NCBI GenBank assembly: GCA_001599595.1 | Contig: BCHH01000009.1 | Location: forward strand, 236,099-300,098 | DNA from: Beverwykella pulmonaria | Lineage: Eukaryota > Ascomycota > Dothideomycetes > Pleosporales > Melanommataceae | Reading direction: 5' to 3' | Length of the DNA: 64,000 nucleotides | Shown: one piece after another, positions 47,391 through 60,027 of the stretch | Position numbering within the stretch: position 1 is the first letter of the stretch | How the letters are laid out: every line of letters begins with the position of its first letter | Notes under the pieces: model-generated | What the model was told of the DNA's origin: nothing | The model's database searches: none | The model's input: only the letters and a program-made list of their open reading frames with translations | Translations under genes and position numbers: made by a program

Positions 47391-49263
47391 ATGCTCTTCT
47401 TCCTAGCGATCTTCTTTCTCGTCCGTCAAGCGTGTTCTTCACCCGTGGAGACAACGACGTGGTTTTCGGCCCCTAACTTTCGAGGAACTTGGGATATCAT
47501 TGCCAGTTGCGTGTTAACATTAACGATTTGCGTGTGGAGCGCGCTGCATCTAAATGTGCCGACTGAGGACTCGACGCTTAAGCAAAGGAATCTAAGGAGG
47601 ACGAGATGGATTTTACTGGGAATATTTGCGCCTGAGTTGGTGGTTTCTACTGCGTTTGCGCAGTATTTGACCGCAAAGTGGTTGTGCCGCGAGATTAGGC
47701 AGGACGTAAAATATCGCAAAGCCCAAGTGGGTGTTATACTTTATGACGGAAACTGCAAAGAACCCTTACTGATAGTTATAGAATACCGAGTTAGACGTAG
47801 AGTCGAAGCAGCAGCTTGAAGAATGGAGTATCATCCAGTGTTATTTCGCAGTCATGGGCGGTATTACCGTGCAAGCAGGCGGTGACTGCTTTGAAGGCGA
47901 GCCTCGACTCAGCCTCACTCCAGAAGGCGTCCGACTACTCTCCTTCCTCGGACGACTTCCTCGAATTCGCGAGAATCAAATTCAAGATAAGAGCAAGGCT
48001 GATGGCTTAGCCAAGACAATCGTCTGTTTACAGGCCGGATGGATGATTGTACAGACCATAGCACGATTAAACGTCCACCTCCCTGTCACATTACTTGAGA
48101 TCAACACCATCGGCCATGTCTTATGCGCCTTAGTCCTCTACCTCCTCTGGTGGAGCAAGCCCCTCGAAGTCAAAGACCCCGTCTTGATCCCCCGAGAGGA
48201 CTGGATGGATCCCTTCCTAGCCTTGATGTGGATGTGTAGCCCCATCAGCTCCAGCTCTGACGACGAAGTGACAGAAATGCGCTGCATGGCCTACACACCT
48301 CCCTCCCAACGCGGCGCTTCAAGACCCAGCATCGCCATCAACGAAACCACCATCGAAGAAGCCACTGCCACCAACTCCGACCAGAACCCTCCATCCACCC
48401 TCACCAAATCGCACTCAACTCACTTCTCTGTCGGCTCAACCGGCGCGCGCGACCCCGTGAAATTCATCGGTCCCCTAGGCCCTTTCCGCGTCGGTTCCAA
48501 CGAGCGCTCCACTTCCCCCTCTCCATCTCCCTACTACAACAACGTCATTTACGAACTCAGCTCCACGGCGCCCAAAACCGCCCCCGAGCACGAAATCTTC
48601 TTCACCTTACAAAACGCAACCCACGGCCTGCAACACACGCGCGGCTACTGTCGGCGTGCCCTTCCCGACTGCAAGTCGCACTCGCCGCTCTCCTCACACG
48701 CACTTGCGCGCTGGCGCCTCGCAAACACGCTCATCGATGATCTCTGGACCGAGTGCGAGAAACGGCCTTTGTACATGGAATTCTTCTTCACAACCTCCAC
48801 GCTTGGATTATTTGTCGGCGAAGCGTCATACATCGACACACACGTAACAAACTTCCTCGGCCTGAGTTACCTAGGCAGTGTAAATATCCACAAAGACCGC
48901 CTGAAATCCGTGCTCGCATTTGCTGCAGCAGCGTACGGTGCCCTGCACGTCGCAGCCTGGAACGAGTACTTCCCCACGCGCGTCGAGCGTTATCTCTGGA
49001 TCACGTCGTCTGTAGCCATTGGCTCGTCGGGGATCTTCCTCTGGCTGTACTTTTTGATCAAGGAGCGCATCGAGGCTCTCGATGTGATTGGTTCGAGGCT
49101 GAGTCGGAATTGGTACCTAGAAAGGGCGGGGAAGTTGGTGCTGGTGCCGCTGTTTGTGCTCGCGAGGGTGTATCTGGTCGTTGAGGGATTCGTGAGTTTG
49201 AGGAGGGTGCCCGTCGATGTGTATCGTACGCCCGAGTGGAGCGATTACTTGCCGCATCTTTGA
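47391..49263 (+). CDS. Multi-pass membrane protein of unknown function
   Basis: Exons 47391-47726 and 47782-49263, phase 0, give 605 aa. The N-terminus MLFFLAIFFLVRQACSS is signal- or anchor-like. Further hydrophobic segments are WDIIASCVLTLTICVWSALH, ILLGIFAPELVVSTAFAQYL, LEINTIGHVLCALVLYLLWW, a weak YMEFFFTTSTLGLFVG, VLAFAAAAYGALHVAAW, WITSSVAIGSSGIFLWLYFL and LVLVPLFVLARVYLVVEGF. A 150-residue Ser/Pro/Thr-rich loop separates the fourth segment from the rest. This matches a fungal family of plasma- or endomembrane proteins with no assigned role (THLNVP/ LEEWSIIQCYFAVMGG-type landmarks). The splice joint restores KAQNTELDVE, ahead of WSIIQCYFAVMGG. I cannot assign a transport substrate. Confidence 0.88.
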
Positions 49264-49936
49264 GGGATGTGGAGATTGTGGGTTTCCGATTGAGACTGGT
49301 TGATGGGCAGGGTGCTTTCAATAGCTCCTATTCTTGAGCACTACGGCGCTAGGGAGAGGGGGAAACATGCCAAAGCAGGGAATCCATCCACTTCAAAGAC
49401 CTGTGAAAGTGTCTCGCACTTCTGAAGATCAAAGCTAAGTGAGGATGAGGGGTGGTGAATGGTGAAGCCAATATTGCAAGTATTACGCGGGCGTGCAGGC
49501 CCGCCAGTGAGGAAATTAAAGGACCAGGACAGCGTTAAGAGGATATGGTTAAAAAACAACATAAGACGTATCGGAAAGGGACTTCAAACTTTGTCTTCGT
49601 GAAAACTTCTGCGACACGAAGTCATTGAGGGTTGAGAGGGAGGAACTTCTGTTTGAGCTGCAATGATGCACAACATCTATTCTTCAATTGATGATCTGAA
49701 TACTCCCGACCTTCGTCTTTCCAACACGTTTTGCACAGAGACACGCCGGGTGTGGTAGTATATCCTCGTGTAATTAGACCTTACAGCCCGTTAGCTCTAG
49801 GTCATGGCGTCTTCTTTCAGGGAGCATCAGAGGACCTTACCATAAAGTCACTCTGTTCAAGCCTTTCTAGTCTCAAGAGCCCGATAGCTCCATCATATTA
49901 CGTTTCGCGATGCCACAGCACTTCTTCATTGCGCTC
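49264..49936. other. Convergent 3' intergenic region
   Basis: About 670 bp between convergent stops; no gene seen. Confidence 0.45.
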
Positions 49937-50924
49937 TCAGTCCTCCTCACCCCCAGAGAGATTGAACATGTTATCCATCCCGTCGTCATCATCTACCTCC
50001 GGCACTAGGACCTTCTCAATGATTTGAAGCGTTGGACGCAACGGTAATCCTATTACATTGTCGTACGAGCCCTCGATTCGCTCGATGAGGATTGCGCCTG
50101 CGCTCTGAACACCGTAGCCGCCGGCTTTGTCTGCACCATCGCGGGTCTTGACGTATGCAATGATTAAGTCGTCGGTTACTACAAGGCACGCGGTTAGCCT
50201 TGTGCCCAAACTACCGAGCAATTAGGAGTAGGAGATGGGGAAACTCACCATTCTTATCAAACCTCACCGTCGTCTCCTCGACATGCGTCTCCTGCTTATA
50301 CCCCGGCTCGATCGCTGCCTCCATAGGCGCCATTGCGCAAACCGCAGTAACCACCTTATGTGCCCCTTCGTCACGCAACATTTGCAGCATCTGAATATGG
50401 TCGACCTCGCTCCTGGGCTTCTCTAGAATCCGCCCGTTGTGCGAGATGATTATTGTGTCGGCGGCAATGACGATGGCAGGTTCGCCGGCTTTCACGTTGT
50501 TGATTTCGTTGCGGTACACTTCGAGACATTTCTGGGTTGCGGTTTCGAGAACGTATTCCATGGGAGAGAGGAGGGTTTTGTCGAGGTTTTCGGGAAAGGC
50601 AGGGGCTATTTGTTCGACGTTGGAGAGGCCGATCTACATGCATACCATTGTCAGTGCATGTCGAGCAGTCATGCGTGCGGATGGTAGAGCGCGGGGTGCA
50701 CTTGCCATTCCAAGCAGCACTTTGCGCCGCGGCGACTTTGACGCCAAAATAACTCTCTGGTTCCTCAGCGCATTCAGATACGGCAGATTAAGGGGCGGCG
50801 GTGGTGGCAATTGTTTTCTTGGGCCCGGCGGACCTTGAGGCGAGCGTAGAGGTTCTTGTGCTGGTCCTGGACGCGAAACCGCTTCATACGATGGTGGGGG
50901 CTCCGAAGGCGGGGGATTCGACAT
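49937..50924 (-). CDS. Maf-like nucleotide pyrophosphatase
   Basis: Maf proteins hydrolyse non-canonical or dTTP/UTP-type nucleotides to the monophosphate and in bacteria are linked to septum formation. Exons 50924-50706, 50633-50249 and 50178-49937 give 281 aa. After a Pro-rich disordered 45-residue N-terminus comes [15 protein letters not shown] (substrate-phosphate motif), then [28 protein letters not shown] and the C-terminal [20 protein letters not shown] with NVIGLPL, all conserved in the family. The first intron starts with GCAAGT instead of GT, a GC-AG intron with otherwise perfect donor context and a CACTGAC branch. Splicing restores [15 protein letters not shown]. The N-terminal extension is not part of the catalytic fold. 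Confidence 0.93.
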
Positions 50925-52172
50925 TGCGAGTCCAATTGCGGGGGTGTGATGGCAGCGATGTGGGAGATACGGGTGTGTGAGATGGGAGTAGAGTACGCGT
51001 TGGGTAAGCCTGCAAGTACGCGTGGAATATGGCTGTATTGTGGTCTGGGATGGGATTGTTGTGAGGAGAGATGGCGATGGCGTTCACAGCTTGGCAGCTG
51101 CGGGCCAGACGGTTGGTGGACCGTGCGCGGATCGACACTTCCATGCGTCTGCATCGTTCCCACTGTTGCTTTTTTCGGACGACGTTCAACCTCATTTCTC
51201 CATGTTTCTCGGTTTTCGTGCTTTCCAGTACTTCGGACAATGTTGTGGGATCCTCTTTCGTTCCCCTTCCCGTTCGCTTACATGCTTCCTTCCCGAACCT
51301 GTCTCATATATCATGTCCCTGTGTAGCAGTTGACCAGTCGCTGGCCGGCATTGACCGGTCTGGTCATCCCACTTCCAGCTTGCAGTCGGTGGCGGTTGCA
51401 CGAACGGATGAAAACTCGAATTGAGGTGCCTTCTCCGGCCTTCACGTCTTACTAGCAACGGAGCAATCTGTGGACCGGATACGAGGTGCTCGAGAAACCA
51501 GCCTCGATCATACCTTCCACTGCGGCCCACTCCATCACCATCTCGCACTAGTAAACAATCCATTTTTGGAGATCACGCCGCTCCGCGTCGACCTGCGACT
51601 GGGGCATATCCTTCTCGTCCGATGCGATGCCCCTCTCCCTACGCGAACATTTTGTGGAAACGTCACGCTGCATTGCTTTCTGCCTAGCTCTTCTGCATCA
51701 AGCATTCTCCCTCCTCCGGCATGCTTCACAGGATGCATTACTAATGCCCAGCTCACTTTGGATCTGCAGCCGAGGCAAGTCGCACTCCACTAATCCAGCC
51801 ACAGCCGCTTCAACGTCGTCATTCCCACGTCTCGGATACTGCGTGGAATTTTTTACCTGGGGTGGCGGCATTAAAAAGTGTGTCCCGAGGCACGTCAGAG
51901 CGGACAGCGCCAGAAACTCGCGGACACGATTCGGCGAAAGGAATCGTGGAGGCACCATGTAGCAGGCTCTTCCATGATGCAATCTCTGCTTTAGGTAGGC
52001 AGCGCCGTTCACATTTATCAGCCAAGTCAGAGTATATACTGAGCAAGTTTGGACGTGTTCACTTTCTCAACATCACGTTCACCAATTTCATCTCTCACCT
52101 TTCAAGTCCTTTCCGTCTTACATCTTACCCCGCTCTCCACCCCTACCACTGCCCCTCCATATCCACATAGTC
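50925..52172. promoter_or_regulatory. Divergent intergenic region, Maf and MDR genes
   Basis: About 1.25 kb between two divergent start codons, holding both promoters. A pyrimidine-rich stretch (52090-52160) precedes the plus-strand ATG. No other gene is supported. Confidence 0.45.
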
Positions 52173-53297
52173 ATGGTGCAGAACAAAGGCCTCATCTTCA
52201 AGAAGGTACCTTCGGGTTGGCCGGTTCCGGGAGAAGACCTCGCTGTTGAAGACCGTCCATTTGATCTCGAACAGGAACCCCCAGAGGGTGGCCTCACCAT
52301 CAAAGTCTACTATGCGTCCTTCGATCCCTATCAGCGAGGCCGGATGCGCGCCCCCGAAACCAAATCATACTCTCCACCTTTCGAACTCGGCAAGCCCATT
52401 GCGAACGCCGCCATTTTCAAAGTCATCAAATCGGGCACGCCAAAATTCGCGACAGGCGACGTAGTCATCACCCTAGCGCCCATCCCAACGTCTGAGTACG
52501 CAGTGGTGGGCAAGGAACTCCTTACCACTGCGCGGAAACTGGAGAACCCCTACAATCTGGACGTCAAGTACTTCCTCGGCGCTCTTGGCATGCCCGGGCT
52601 GACCGCGTGGTCATCATTCTACGAAATCGGCGTGCCAAAGAAGGGAGAGACCATCTTCGTTTCAGCTGCCTCGGGAGCGGTTGGCCAATTGGTAGGCCAG
52701 TTGGCGAAGCACGAGGGTCTCACGGTCATTGGCAGTGTTGGAGACGACAAGAAGCTGGAATTCATCACGAAAGAGCTTAAGTTCGACGGTGGATTCAACT
52801 ACAAGAAAGAGAAGCCCGCGGACGCGCTCGCCCGGCTAGCACCCAACGGAATCGACATCTACTATGAGAATGTCGGTGGCGAGCAGCTCGAGGCCGCCAT
52901 CAACAACATGAAACAGTTTGGGCGAATCGGTAAGCCTCGATCCTATGCAACGGATTCTCCCCATTACATTTGCTAATTCTGTGAAGTCGCCTGTGGCATG
53001 ATCTCTCAATATAACCTCACAGAAGAGGAGCGCTACCCAATCCGCAACCTCATGAACGTTGTTGCAAAACGCTTGACTATGCGCGGCTTCATCGTCAATG
53101 ACCCGGATTTTGGCCCCAAATACGCCAAGGATCATCAGGAGAAGCTGCAGAAGTGGATTGCAGAGGGCGAGTTCAAGGCGGTGCAAAGTGTAACGGTGGG
53201 GATTGATAACTCGATTGAAGGTTTCCTTGGTATGCTCAAGGGACATAACTTTGGAAAGGCGATTCTGCAGATTGCGGATCTGGAGGCGGAGAAATAG
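52173..53297 (+). CDS. NADP-dependent MDR oxidoreductase (alkenal/one reductase type)
   Basis: Exons 52173-52929 and 52987-53297 (phase 1, GTAAGC donor) give 355 aa. It belongs to the zinc-free medium-chain reductase group with leukotriene B4 12-hydroxydehydrogenase/prostaglandin reductase and plant double-bond reductases: YYASFDPYQRGRM near the N-terminus, GALGMPGLTAWSSFYEIG, the Rossmann motif FVSAASGAVGQLVGQLAK, and YYENVGGEQLEAAI, then FGRIVACGMISQYN. No structural- or catalytic-zinc cysteine cluster is present. The family reduces alpha,beta-unsaturated carbonyls with NADPH; the substrate here is unknown. No secondary-metabolite genes adjoin it. No targeting signal. Confidence 0.93.
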
Positions 53298-54782
53298 GAA
53301 AATTGCCATGGAGTCAGGGTTAGATAGATGATGGTAGATTTTGAGCGTTGTGGTCTAAAGGAACATAATCCATATCTTCCAATCTTGGTTTTACTGGCCG
53401 GGTATATAGAAAGAGAACATGGTATTGTCAAGGTGAGATAGCGGAGGCGTTACAATGAGCAACTGTGTAAACAGAAGACGGCCTTGAAAGTTGGTTCATG
53501 CCAATGCAATTAGTCATAGAACTGGAGCGCTCTTTCCAAACTCGCCACATGTAACGCCTCTCACCAACACGACTTTGACCAGAACGTCGACCATTTCATT
53601 ATGTGAGGCTCATCGGAGCTTCCAAGAGACCATAATGCAATCAATGCTCAAAGCTCCCTCGCCGAGCCTCAAATTCCTCGTCCTCGAGAATATCATACTC
53701 TATCCTGCACTGCACGCCATCTCTTTACGAGAATAGATATCAACTTTTCGACATTCCATCTCCACCAGTAATCTGTTACAAGCAAAGGGTTATTTCATCT
53801 TCCTGGGCCTTGGGACGGTCAGACAGTCAGGGATTTTCAAAGCCAACTCCCAGGAGATGATCCTCGTTCATCTCGAATGGTACTGCCATCAAGGCCTGTG
53901 CTCGCCTCCAGAGAAACCCTAAGAGAAGTCCTGAGCAGCCTGTTTGCTCTCAAAGGGGCGAAGCCTACGTGTCGAACGTCCGGGGCGACTCGAGCGCTTG
54001 CATCACCAAAGCGACAGGCTAATGCGCCATACTGCATCTTTGAAGCCATAGAAGGACGAACACGCTGGCGTAAGAACAGCCTGGTCCGTCCAAATGCGAA
54101 CATCCTGGAGTACTGCCCAACCTTGGGAGCGTAAAAGTTCATCATGGAAGCCCAAACGCCTACTGCCATGACAGGGAGGGCTCAGCGCTTCGATGTGGCT
54201 TAAGAATATCTATTGAATTCGTTGTATATACATTCGTTGATGTTCAGGCATCACGTTATCCCTACATGAGTAAGCCACTCAGCACTGTGCAACACACCAT
54301 GATGTGCATCGGAGCTTTGTTACCCCACCATTGGCTATGTCAGATGCCTTGTTTTGCCTTGTTTTGGGATTTCTCCACTTTATTCCAGCCTTTTGGGCGG
54401 CGACTATGCCCGTTTCTGGGGCATGGAAGAAGGCAGGATAGGGCTGCCAAAGTGGTCAGCATGACGGCAAGCAATATACCGGGAGCAGCCTCGTGAGCTC
54501 TTATCGTTCGGATCAACGGGGCTTGTACTGTAAGTTGCTGCCCGACTGAATGATGTTCAGATGATAGATTACCGTTAGGGAGTTTTCACATTCTGTCCCG
54601 TAGCAGCTCATCAGTTCTCGAAGCCTACTTCGTCATCTTCCGAAACCCACCGCGCATTTTCCCGATCCTTCTAAAGCTCCAGACTGAGAGGGTTTGTTTC
54701 CCAAGCATGCTTTTTCGAGATCGACCGAATACTTGCACGCTCATAGCGGACTGATACCGAATACGTTCTACGGCCTGTCCTT
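53298..54782. other. Gap with possible broken coding remnants
   Basis: About 1.5 kb. 53640-53735 and 53877-54134 (+) have short open stretches, including ASRETLREVLSSLFALKG and the end of a longer leucine-rich frame, but no model joins them. They may be remnants of an F-box/LRR-like gene. Nothing firm. Confidence 0.35.
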
Positions 54783-55476
54783 ATGTCACAACCACGGCAG
54801 CATCGGTGGAATGGTGTAGGTTATGCGCGTACGATTCTGTGTCATCTTGGAGCTAACGTCGGTGATAGAGAGAGACGATACCAGAAGATGCAGGTCGCAC
54901 TTCACCAGGTCCTGCAGCAGTTGTGCGTCTTTCTTCAACGCGTGTGAGCTTTACTTACCATATGCTGTAGCCTCCGCCAGAGGACCAACGTATGCGTGAG
55001 GACTCTCATGCTGCAGATAGTCACCGTAATGCAAGTAAGTCTTACAGCTTATTATCTTTGATAACCTTTTCACTTAAGTCGTTGATCGAATGGTCTTAGG
55101 CTCTACATCACATCCAGTGTATCGCCAGACTCCCTCGACCTACTATGCTAATCAGCATCCTCCGTATACCCAACCTGTGGTTGGGTACTCCAATCCTTCA
55201 GTGGCAACACAACCATCTTCCTCTCAAACAGAACAAGCAGCAACATATTCCAATACTACGTATGATAGTAGTACGAATAGCCAGGGGGCTGTGGAAGCGG
55301 CTTCTACTACAGCTAACAGCAGCTCCTCCAATGGTTGGATATGGAATGAAGAACACGGGAACTACTATCGTGTGGAATATGACTCAAGTGGTAAGGACAG
55401 ACGTGCTTGAATTGAACAAAGCTAAAAGAGTGGCTCCACAGGCAATGCAAAGTCCACCTGGTATCAACAACCGTGA
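54783..55476 (+). CDS. Small hypothetical protein with C-terminal W/Y motif
   Basis: Exons 54783-54893, 54971-55034, 55100-55390 and 55442-55476 give 166 aa. All three introns are short with normal GT-AG ends and their phases agree (0, 1, 1). The last intron (GTAAGG, CTAAAAG, CACAG) converts a chance run-on into YRVEYDSSGNAKSTWYQQP followed by a stop, which supports the model. Residues 60-130 are Tyr/Gln/Pro/Ser-rich and disordered; the C-terminus WIWNEEHGNYYRVEYD resembles short aromatic repeat motifs found at the ends of several unassigned fungal proteins. A later start at 54888 is possible. I do not recognise a named family. Confidence 0.6.
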
Positions 55477-56473
55477 AACCCCTCGTTGCCGATTCACATC
55501 TCGTTCGCTTGTACAACATCACAGTTAAGAGTCTCTGATGCTTTCACAGAGCTATGGCACCTTTCCCTCTATATGGGATTCTCGCTGGGGGGGCTTGCGT
55601 ATATCAGGCAAGCCAACAGGTGGTGCAGTGCGACGGGCTGTGACACCCGTGGGACATTAGCGACATCGGTACGGAAGTGCACTGCAAAGCGGTTTCTTTG
55701 AAGTGAGGGGGTTTTGGTCGGACGAGACTAGCCGCCAATGCTACGATATATCACTACATCGTCCACCACTGCCACAAAGCTATGATGGCGCAAGCATCAG
55801 CTGTTTACCGGCGTGCTAGGTTGGGAGGCTCACTTTGGACCATTTCGCTCCTCGTCACTGCGACTCTACACTGTCCCGCGTTTTCTGAGGTTGCGCCTGA
55901 CTCTCGGTGCTCATTCAGCGGTATGGGTGACCGTGCGGGGTCATTGGGGCGCAACGAGGTGGCCATTAAACGAGGAGTGAGTGCCGTGCGTCCCCCACCC
56001 ACAACGATACCTCATGCATAAAATTCGGGATCGCGTGCATCAGCAGGCTGAGACCTTATTACTGTGCTTTTGTGTCCTGTACGACCACCACTAGTACCCG
56101 GTAAGCTTTCCACACACACACACACCTCATCATTTTCCTAAGCTCGCTCAGCTAGCTGTCTGGATAGCAACCGGTCTGCAGTCCAAGGCTCCTCGCCCGC
56201 CCTGTTGATGCTTCGTCGTGGCTCCACTTGAGACATTGAAAAGCAGAAGAGATTCGCAGGGCTCAACCACGTCGCCCTTGGGCCCTGGTCCTTCTCATTC
56301 TACGAGAAGTGATCACCACATTATAACAGACGATCAATGGTAAGATCCACCCCAGTGTTTCAACTGCATCTAATATCAATATGTTAGCCTCGTGGTTTTT
56401 CTGGAGCCGCATATCGCGTACCTGTTTTCCAGAGCTCCTTCCACTACACGCTCGCAACCCGCCAGTCGCGGCG
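55477..56473. other. Intergenic gap with a CA repeat
   Basis: About 1 kb, no supported gene. A short (CA)n tract lies at 56111-56125. The 3' end contains the promoter of the DUF6594 gene. Confidence 0.45.
56111..56125. repeat. CA dinucleotide microsatellite
   Basis: Seven to eight CA units; a minor simple repeat. Confidence 0.8.
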
Positions 56474-58035
56474 ATGACAGTGTCAACAGACGCTACCAAT
56501 CACCCTGATCCACCTGTTCAAGCTCCATCAGACTCTGCAGAGTCGATATCAACAGCCAGTGGATCTGCACAGCCAGGTATTAGCCCTCAATATGCAGACA
56601 CGTTATTATGTTATTACATATCGTGTAACTGAGCGCGTTAGAACCATTGAAAGATAGCCCACAACATACAAACACTCGACGCCGCATATTACCGTCTCTT
56701 CATCACGATCCTGAAGACACTGGAGACGAGCGCTTCAAGATCTTGAAATACGAAGCCGGTACGTCTGAAGCCCATAACCGTCAGTTCTATTTAACATCTT
56801 TTAGTATCATCCTATCCTCTCGGATATCCCAGCTGGTATTAAGGTCTGGGTACACGTATTAAATGTGTATCTTCTTTATATTTATAAATACTCGCTAACT
56901 CATTTGCAGTAAGCAAGATCTTCTTACTTCTTGATGCAATTGAGGCATCGTCTCTTCACATACAAGTATCGCCTTCACATATTGAATGTCTGCTAAGTAA
57001 CATACCACCTTTAGGGTCCGCGTACCAAAACTCTGACCCCACATTTCGCGTGTACAAGAGATTTGGTACGTTACGAAATCGGGTCCTTCTATATCGACAA
57101 CAAGAGCTGGCAAAGCTAGAAGATCAGCTAAATGAGCTGGACATTGAGGATGACAAACACCACAACTACCGAATTCGCTCTCTGCGGAGAGACACGGCAG
57201 ATGTGGAGTCGAAACGCATGGAATTGATCGCTCGAATTGAAACGAAGCTTAAGAACTATGGTGAGCTTACAACCGAGCACTATCTCCTAGAACGTCCTAA
57301 ATTCGATATTTGCAGATGATCTGTTGGAACGCGAGCTGCGCTCAGGACTTATGCAAAAACCCCGCAAACAACATTACCGCAGCCTCGTCAACTACCTCTG
57401 GAACCGTGGACCCATTGTTCGCTCCGAAATGACCTTCCTCAAGCACCGCGACGACTTCGTTCTGCTCACCGGACAATCTGAATCCCCGCTCGAAAGGACA
57501 CTGGACCACCTGATCTGCACAATCCCTTTCGCATGGTTCAGAGTATGGGAACCCCACCCAAAAGCAATTACAAGCCACATATGCTAATCTCGTTTGTGTA
57601 GCGTCTCTTCTCCTCGGAAGCGCAGCTCAACAAAATTGATAGGGCACAAGATAAACACACAACGCTGACCAGCACGGAGAAAATTGAGCAGCTCGCCCGC
57701 GTTATCGCTTCCTTCCTCGCTATCAGCTTAATTGGTATTCCGCTGTATGTGCTTGCGTCGAAAACGTTCTGTGATAGGACCAAGATCACAGTTCTGCTTA
57801 TTAGTTTGGTGTTATTCCCAGCTGCGATTCAAATTGCTGCCAGGCCCAAGAATCATGATTTGTTTGCTGCTACGGCTGCGTAAGTATTGCTTTACGGGAT
57901 CGTGTAAGTGGGGATTGTTGCTAATTTTGGATAAGGTACTGTGCGGTTCTGAGCACGTTCCTGGCAACAAGTACGAATTTCAATCTAGGGCAGCCGCAGT
58001 GGCAGAGTGCGGGGAACGGGACGATCTTCCATTGA
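56474..58035 (+). CDS. DUF6594-type membrane protein
   Basis: Exons 56474-56576, 56642-56758, 56910-57260, 57316-57542, 57602-57879 and 57936-58035 give 391 aa; every phase agrees across five introns. The central region has the DUF6594 pattern: VYKRFGTLRNRVLLYRQQEL, AKLEDQLNELDIEDD (coiled coil), RSLRRD, then LLERELRSGL and FLKHRDDFVLLTGQ. The C-terminus carries three predicted membrane helices: IASFLAISLIGIPLYVLA, ITVLLISLVLFPAAIQIAA and AAYCAVLSTFLATS. The N-terminal 70 residues are Ser/Thr/Pro-rich. The family is expanded in filamentous ascomycetes with no known function. A coiled coil next to C-terminal membrane helices suggests a tethering or pore-associated role, but that is inference. 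Confidence 0.88.
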
Positions 58036-60027
58036 CTTTCGGAGGACCGCGGTGCGGGGGCTGGCTTGGCAATAGAGGGCGACGAAGACGGGCTTGATGG
58101 AGAGTGGCTTGTCGAAAAGGAGCTCTGGACTCGTTACCAAAACTGGTATTTCTTTTCTCACATTCATTCTCGCCTTCAAACATTTGCTACTCGCGCGACT
58201 TTCATACTCAGGTTTCGCTTAATGAGTACTCGTCGGCCATTGTATAATACTAGCCTCGTTAGTGTTTTTTTGGGGTGGGGGAGGAAAGGCGGGATTGGAA
58301 TTTTCGGTTGTAATAGGACTCGTACCTTGTTTCCTATCCTCCTTCTTTGCTGAAACGTCCATCCTGCCCTGCCCTGCCCTGCCCTGCCCTACTATCGCTA
58401 GATGCTATTTTTTTCCAGCACTACAACTTGGACACAAAACCCTCCCATCCTAATCTAAAAGCTCACCATCTATATACTTCTACCCTACCCGTATGGCAGT
58501 ACCAAAAAACCCAACCCGTCTTCCTCCCTCTGCGTCTCACATATATGCTTTGTTCTATACTTGATTAGGCCGCCAAGATCCTCAGGCAGAGTTACTGAGT
58601 CGATCTCAGGATGCCTCGGAGCCTCAACCATCAACTATCAGCAACCTCATCAAGCAATCAATTCGGCTCCAGATTGTACAATTCTGCGATCCTGCCCACC
58701 ATCCCATAACTCTCTGTTTTTGCTTGTTTGTAGGTAGTTATTGCGCTTTGCGCTCGGCCGAACAGCTGGCTCACGATTGATGTGCTGAGTGAGATTCAGG
58801 ATCAGGTATCGACGCCCACAGCAGCTCAAGAACCTGGTCAAAATAGTTGAATCTCGCTTGATAAGGTTTGACGCTCACGGCAGCTTAAGAACCTCATCAA
58901 GATAGCAGTCACGTGAACATACTTCGAGCCTACGCCCCCAAATACAGCCTTGTTTTTCCAAAACCAACTGTCACACCTTGCTCGGGCCAATGAGATTGTA
59001 TAGACGCATATATTTTCAGTATGACCTCCTTGCTCCGCACACTCCAAGGGCAAAATACGCCACACAAACACCGTACTCAATACAACTAAATTCCTCTCTT
59101 ATATTCCAATTTCCTAAATAAAGATTCCCATCTCATGGACTAGAACCGAAACCCACGATTGAAATTCTGGCGACTAAGTGACGTCTCTATCAAGATGCGC
59201 TACTTGCGCGCTAAAAAGTAGTGTTCCTCTGAAGAGCGCTAGTCGACAGGGGTGCGGGTACAAATGCTCAATGAGGGCCTTTAATAAGTCGGAGTTGTTA
59301 TTCTTTCGACTGAACTCAAAGGATTATTGTTGAAATGGTACTGGTCAGCGTGCGTTTGTCGTGTTGGTGCAGTGCATTGTATGCGCAAAGATCGTAGGTA
59401 GATGAAGGAGCTAGCCTCGAGAGACGTTGTGAGGAGGTATATAAACTCTTCCCCGGCTTGCCGGTGGGCCATCACCGAGGATGTAGGTGTAGTACCAGCA
59501 GGAGTGGAGCGAAGATCGATAGCGGTTTACCCTATGGGGAAATCCTCAATTGCGAACATTGAGAGGTAGCGAAAAGCACTTGCATTGAAGAAAGTCAGGC
59601 TACTACACTAAAGATGTGTAGCTTCATGCATGCGTACCTAAAATCGACGTTTCTCTTGGCAAGCATCACTTGCGCTACGGTTGAAGCACCACCGTAACCC
59701 CTCTTATGGAGTCTCCGGTCCCCCTGTTCCTCAATAAGAATAAAATTCCACCATCGTACGACCATTCGTGACTGCCTAGCCATAAATCCCGCGAAACTCG
59801 CATCGACCGAAAGGGGTATATGTATAGATGCTGATAAAATGTGAGAAGATGACCTGAGGAACCACACCAAGCTCCCCATGCTTCTCATAAGCCGAAAGGT
59901 ACAACGCCGAATCCCTTTAGGTTTCCGCCCAAAAATCAAGATCCGAGAACAAAAATGTCATATCCCGCCCCAACGCCCTCACTCGTCCTCCAATTAGAAA
60001 GAAAGCAAGTACCCTGCTAAGCGCACA
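58036..60027. other. Intergenic gap with a pentanucleotide repeat
   Basis: About 2 kb between convergent stops, no gene supported. It includes a CCTGC tandem repeat at 58363-58390. A pair of similar short sequences containing GACGC(C/T)CACAGCAGCTCAAGAACCT-like words occurs near 58810 and 58870. Confidence 0.45.
58363..58390. repeat. CCTGC pentanucleotide tandem repeat
   Basis: Five to six perfect units of CCTGC in the 3' flank of the DUF6594 gene; a small microsatellite. Confidence 0.85.

Noticed and set aside
53491..54134. Leucine-rich short plus-strand frames
   Set aside because: No model joins them into a protein; kept only as possible remnants.
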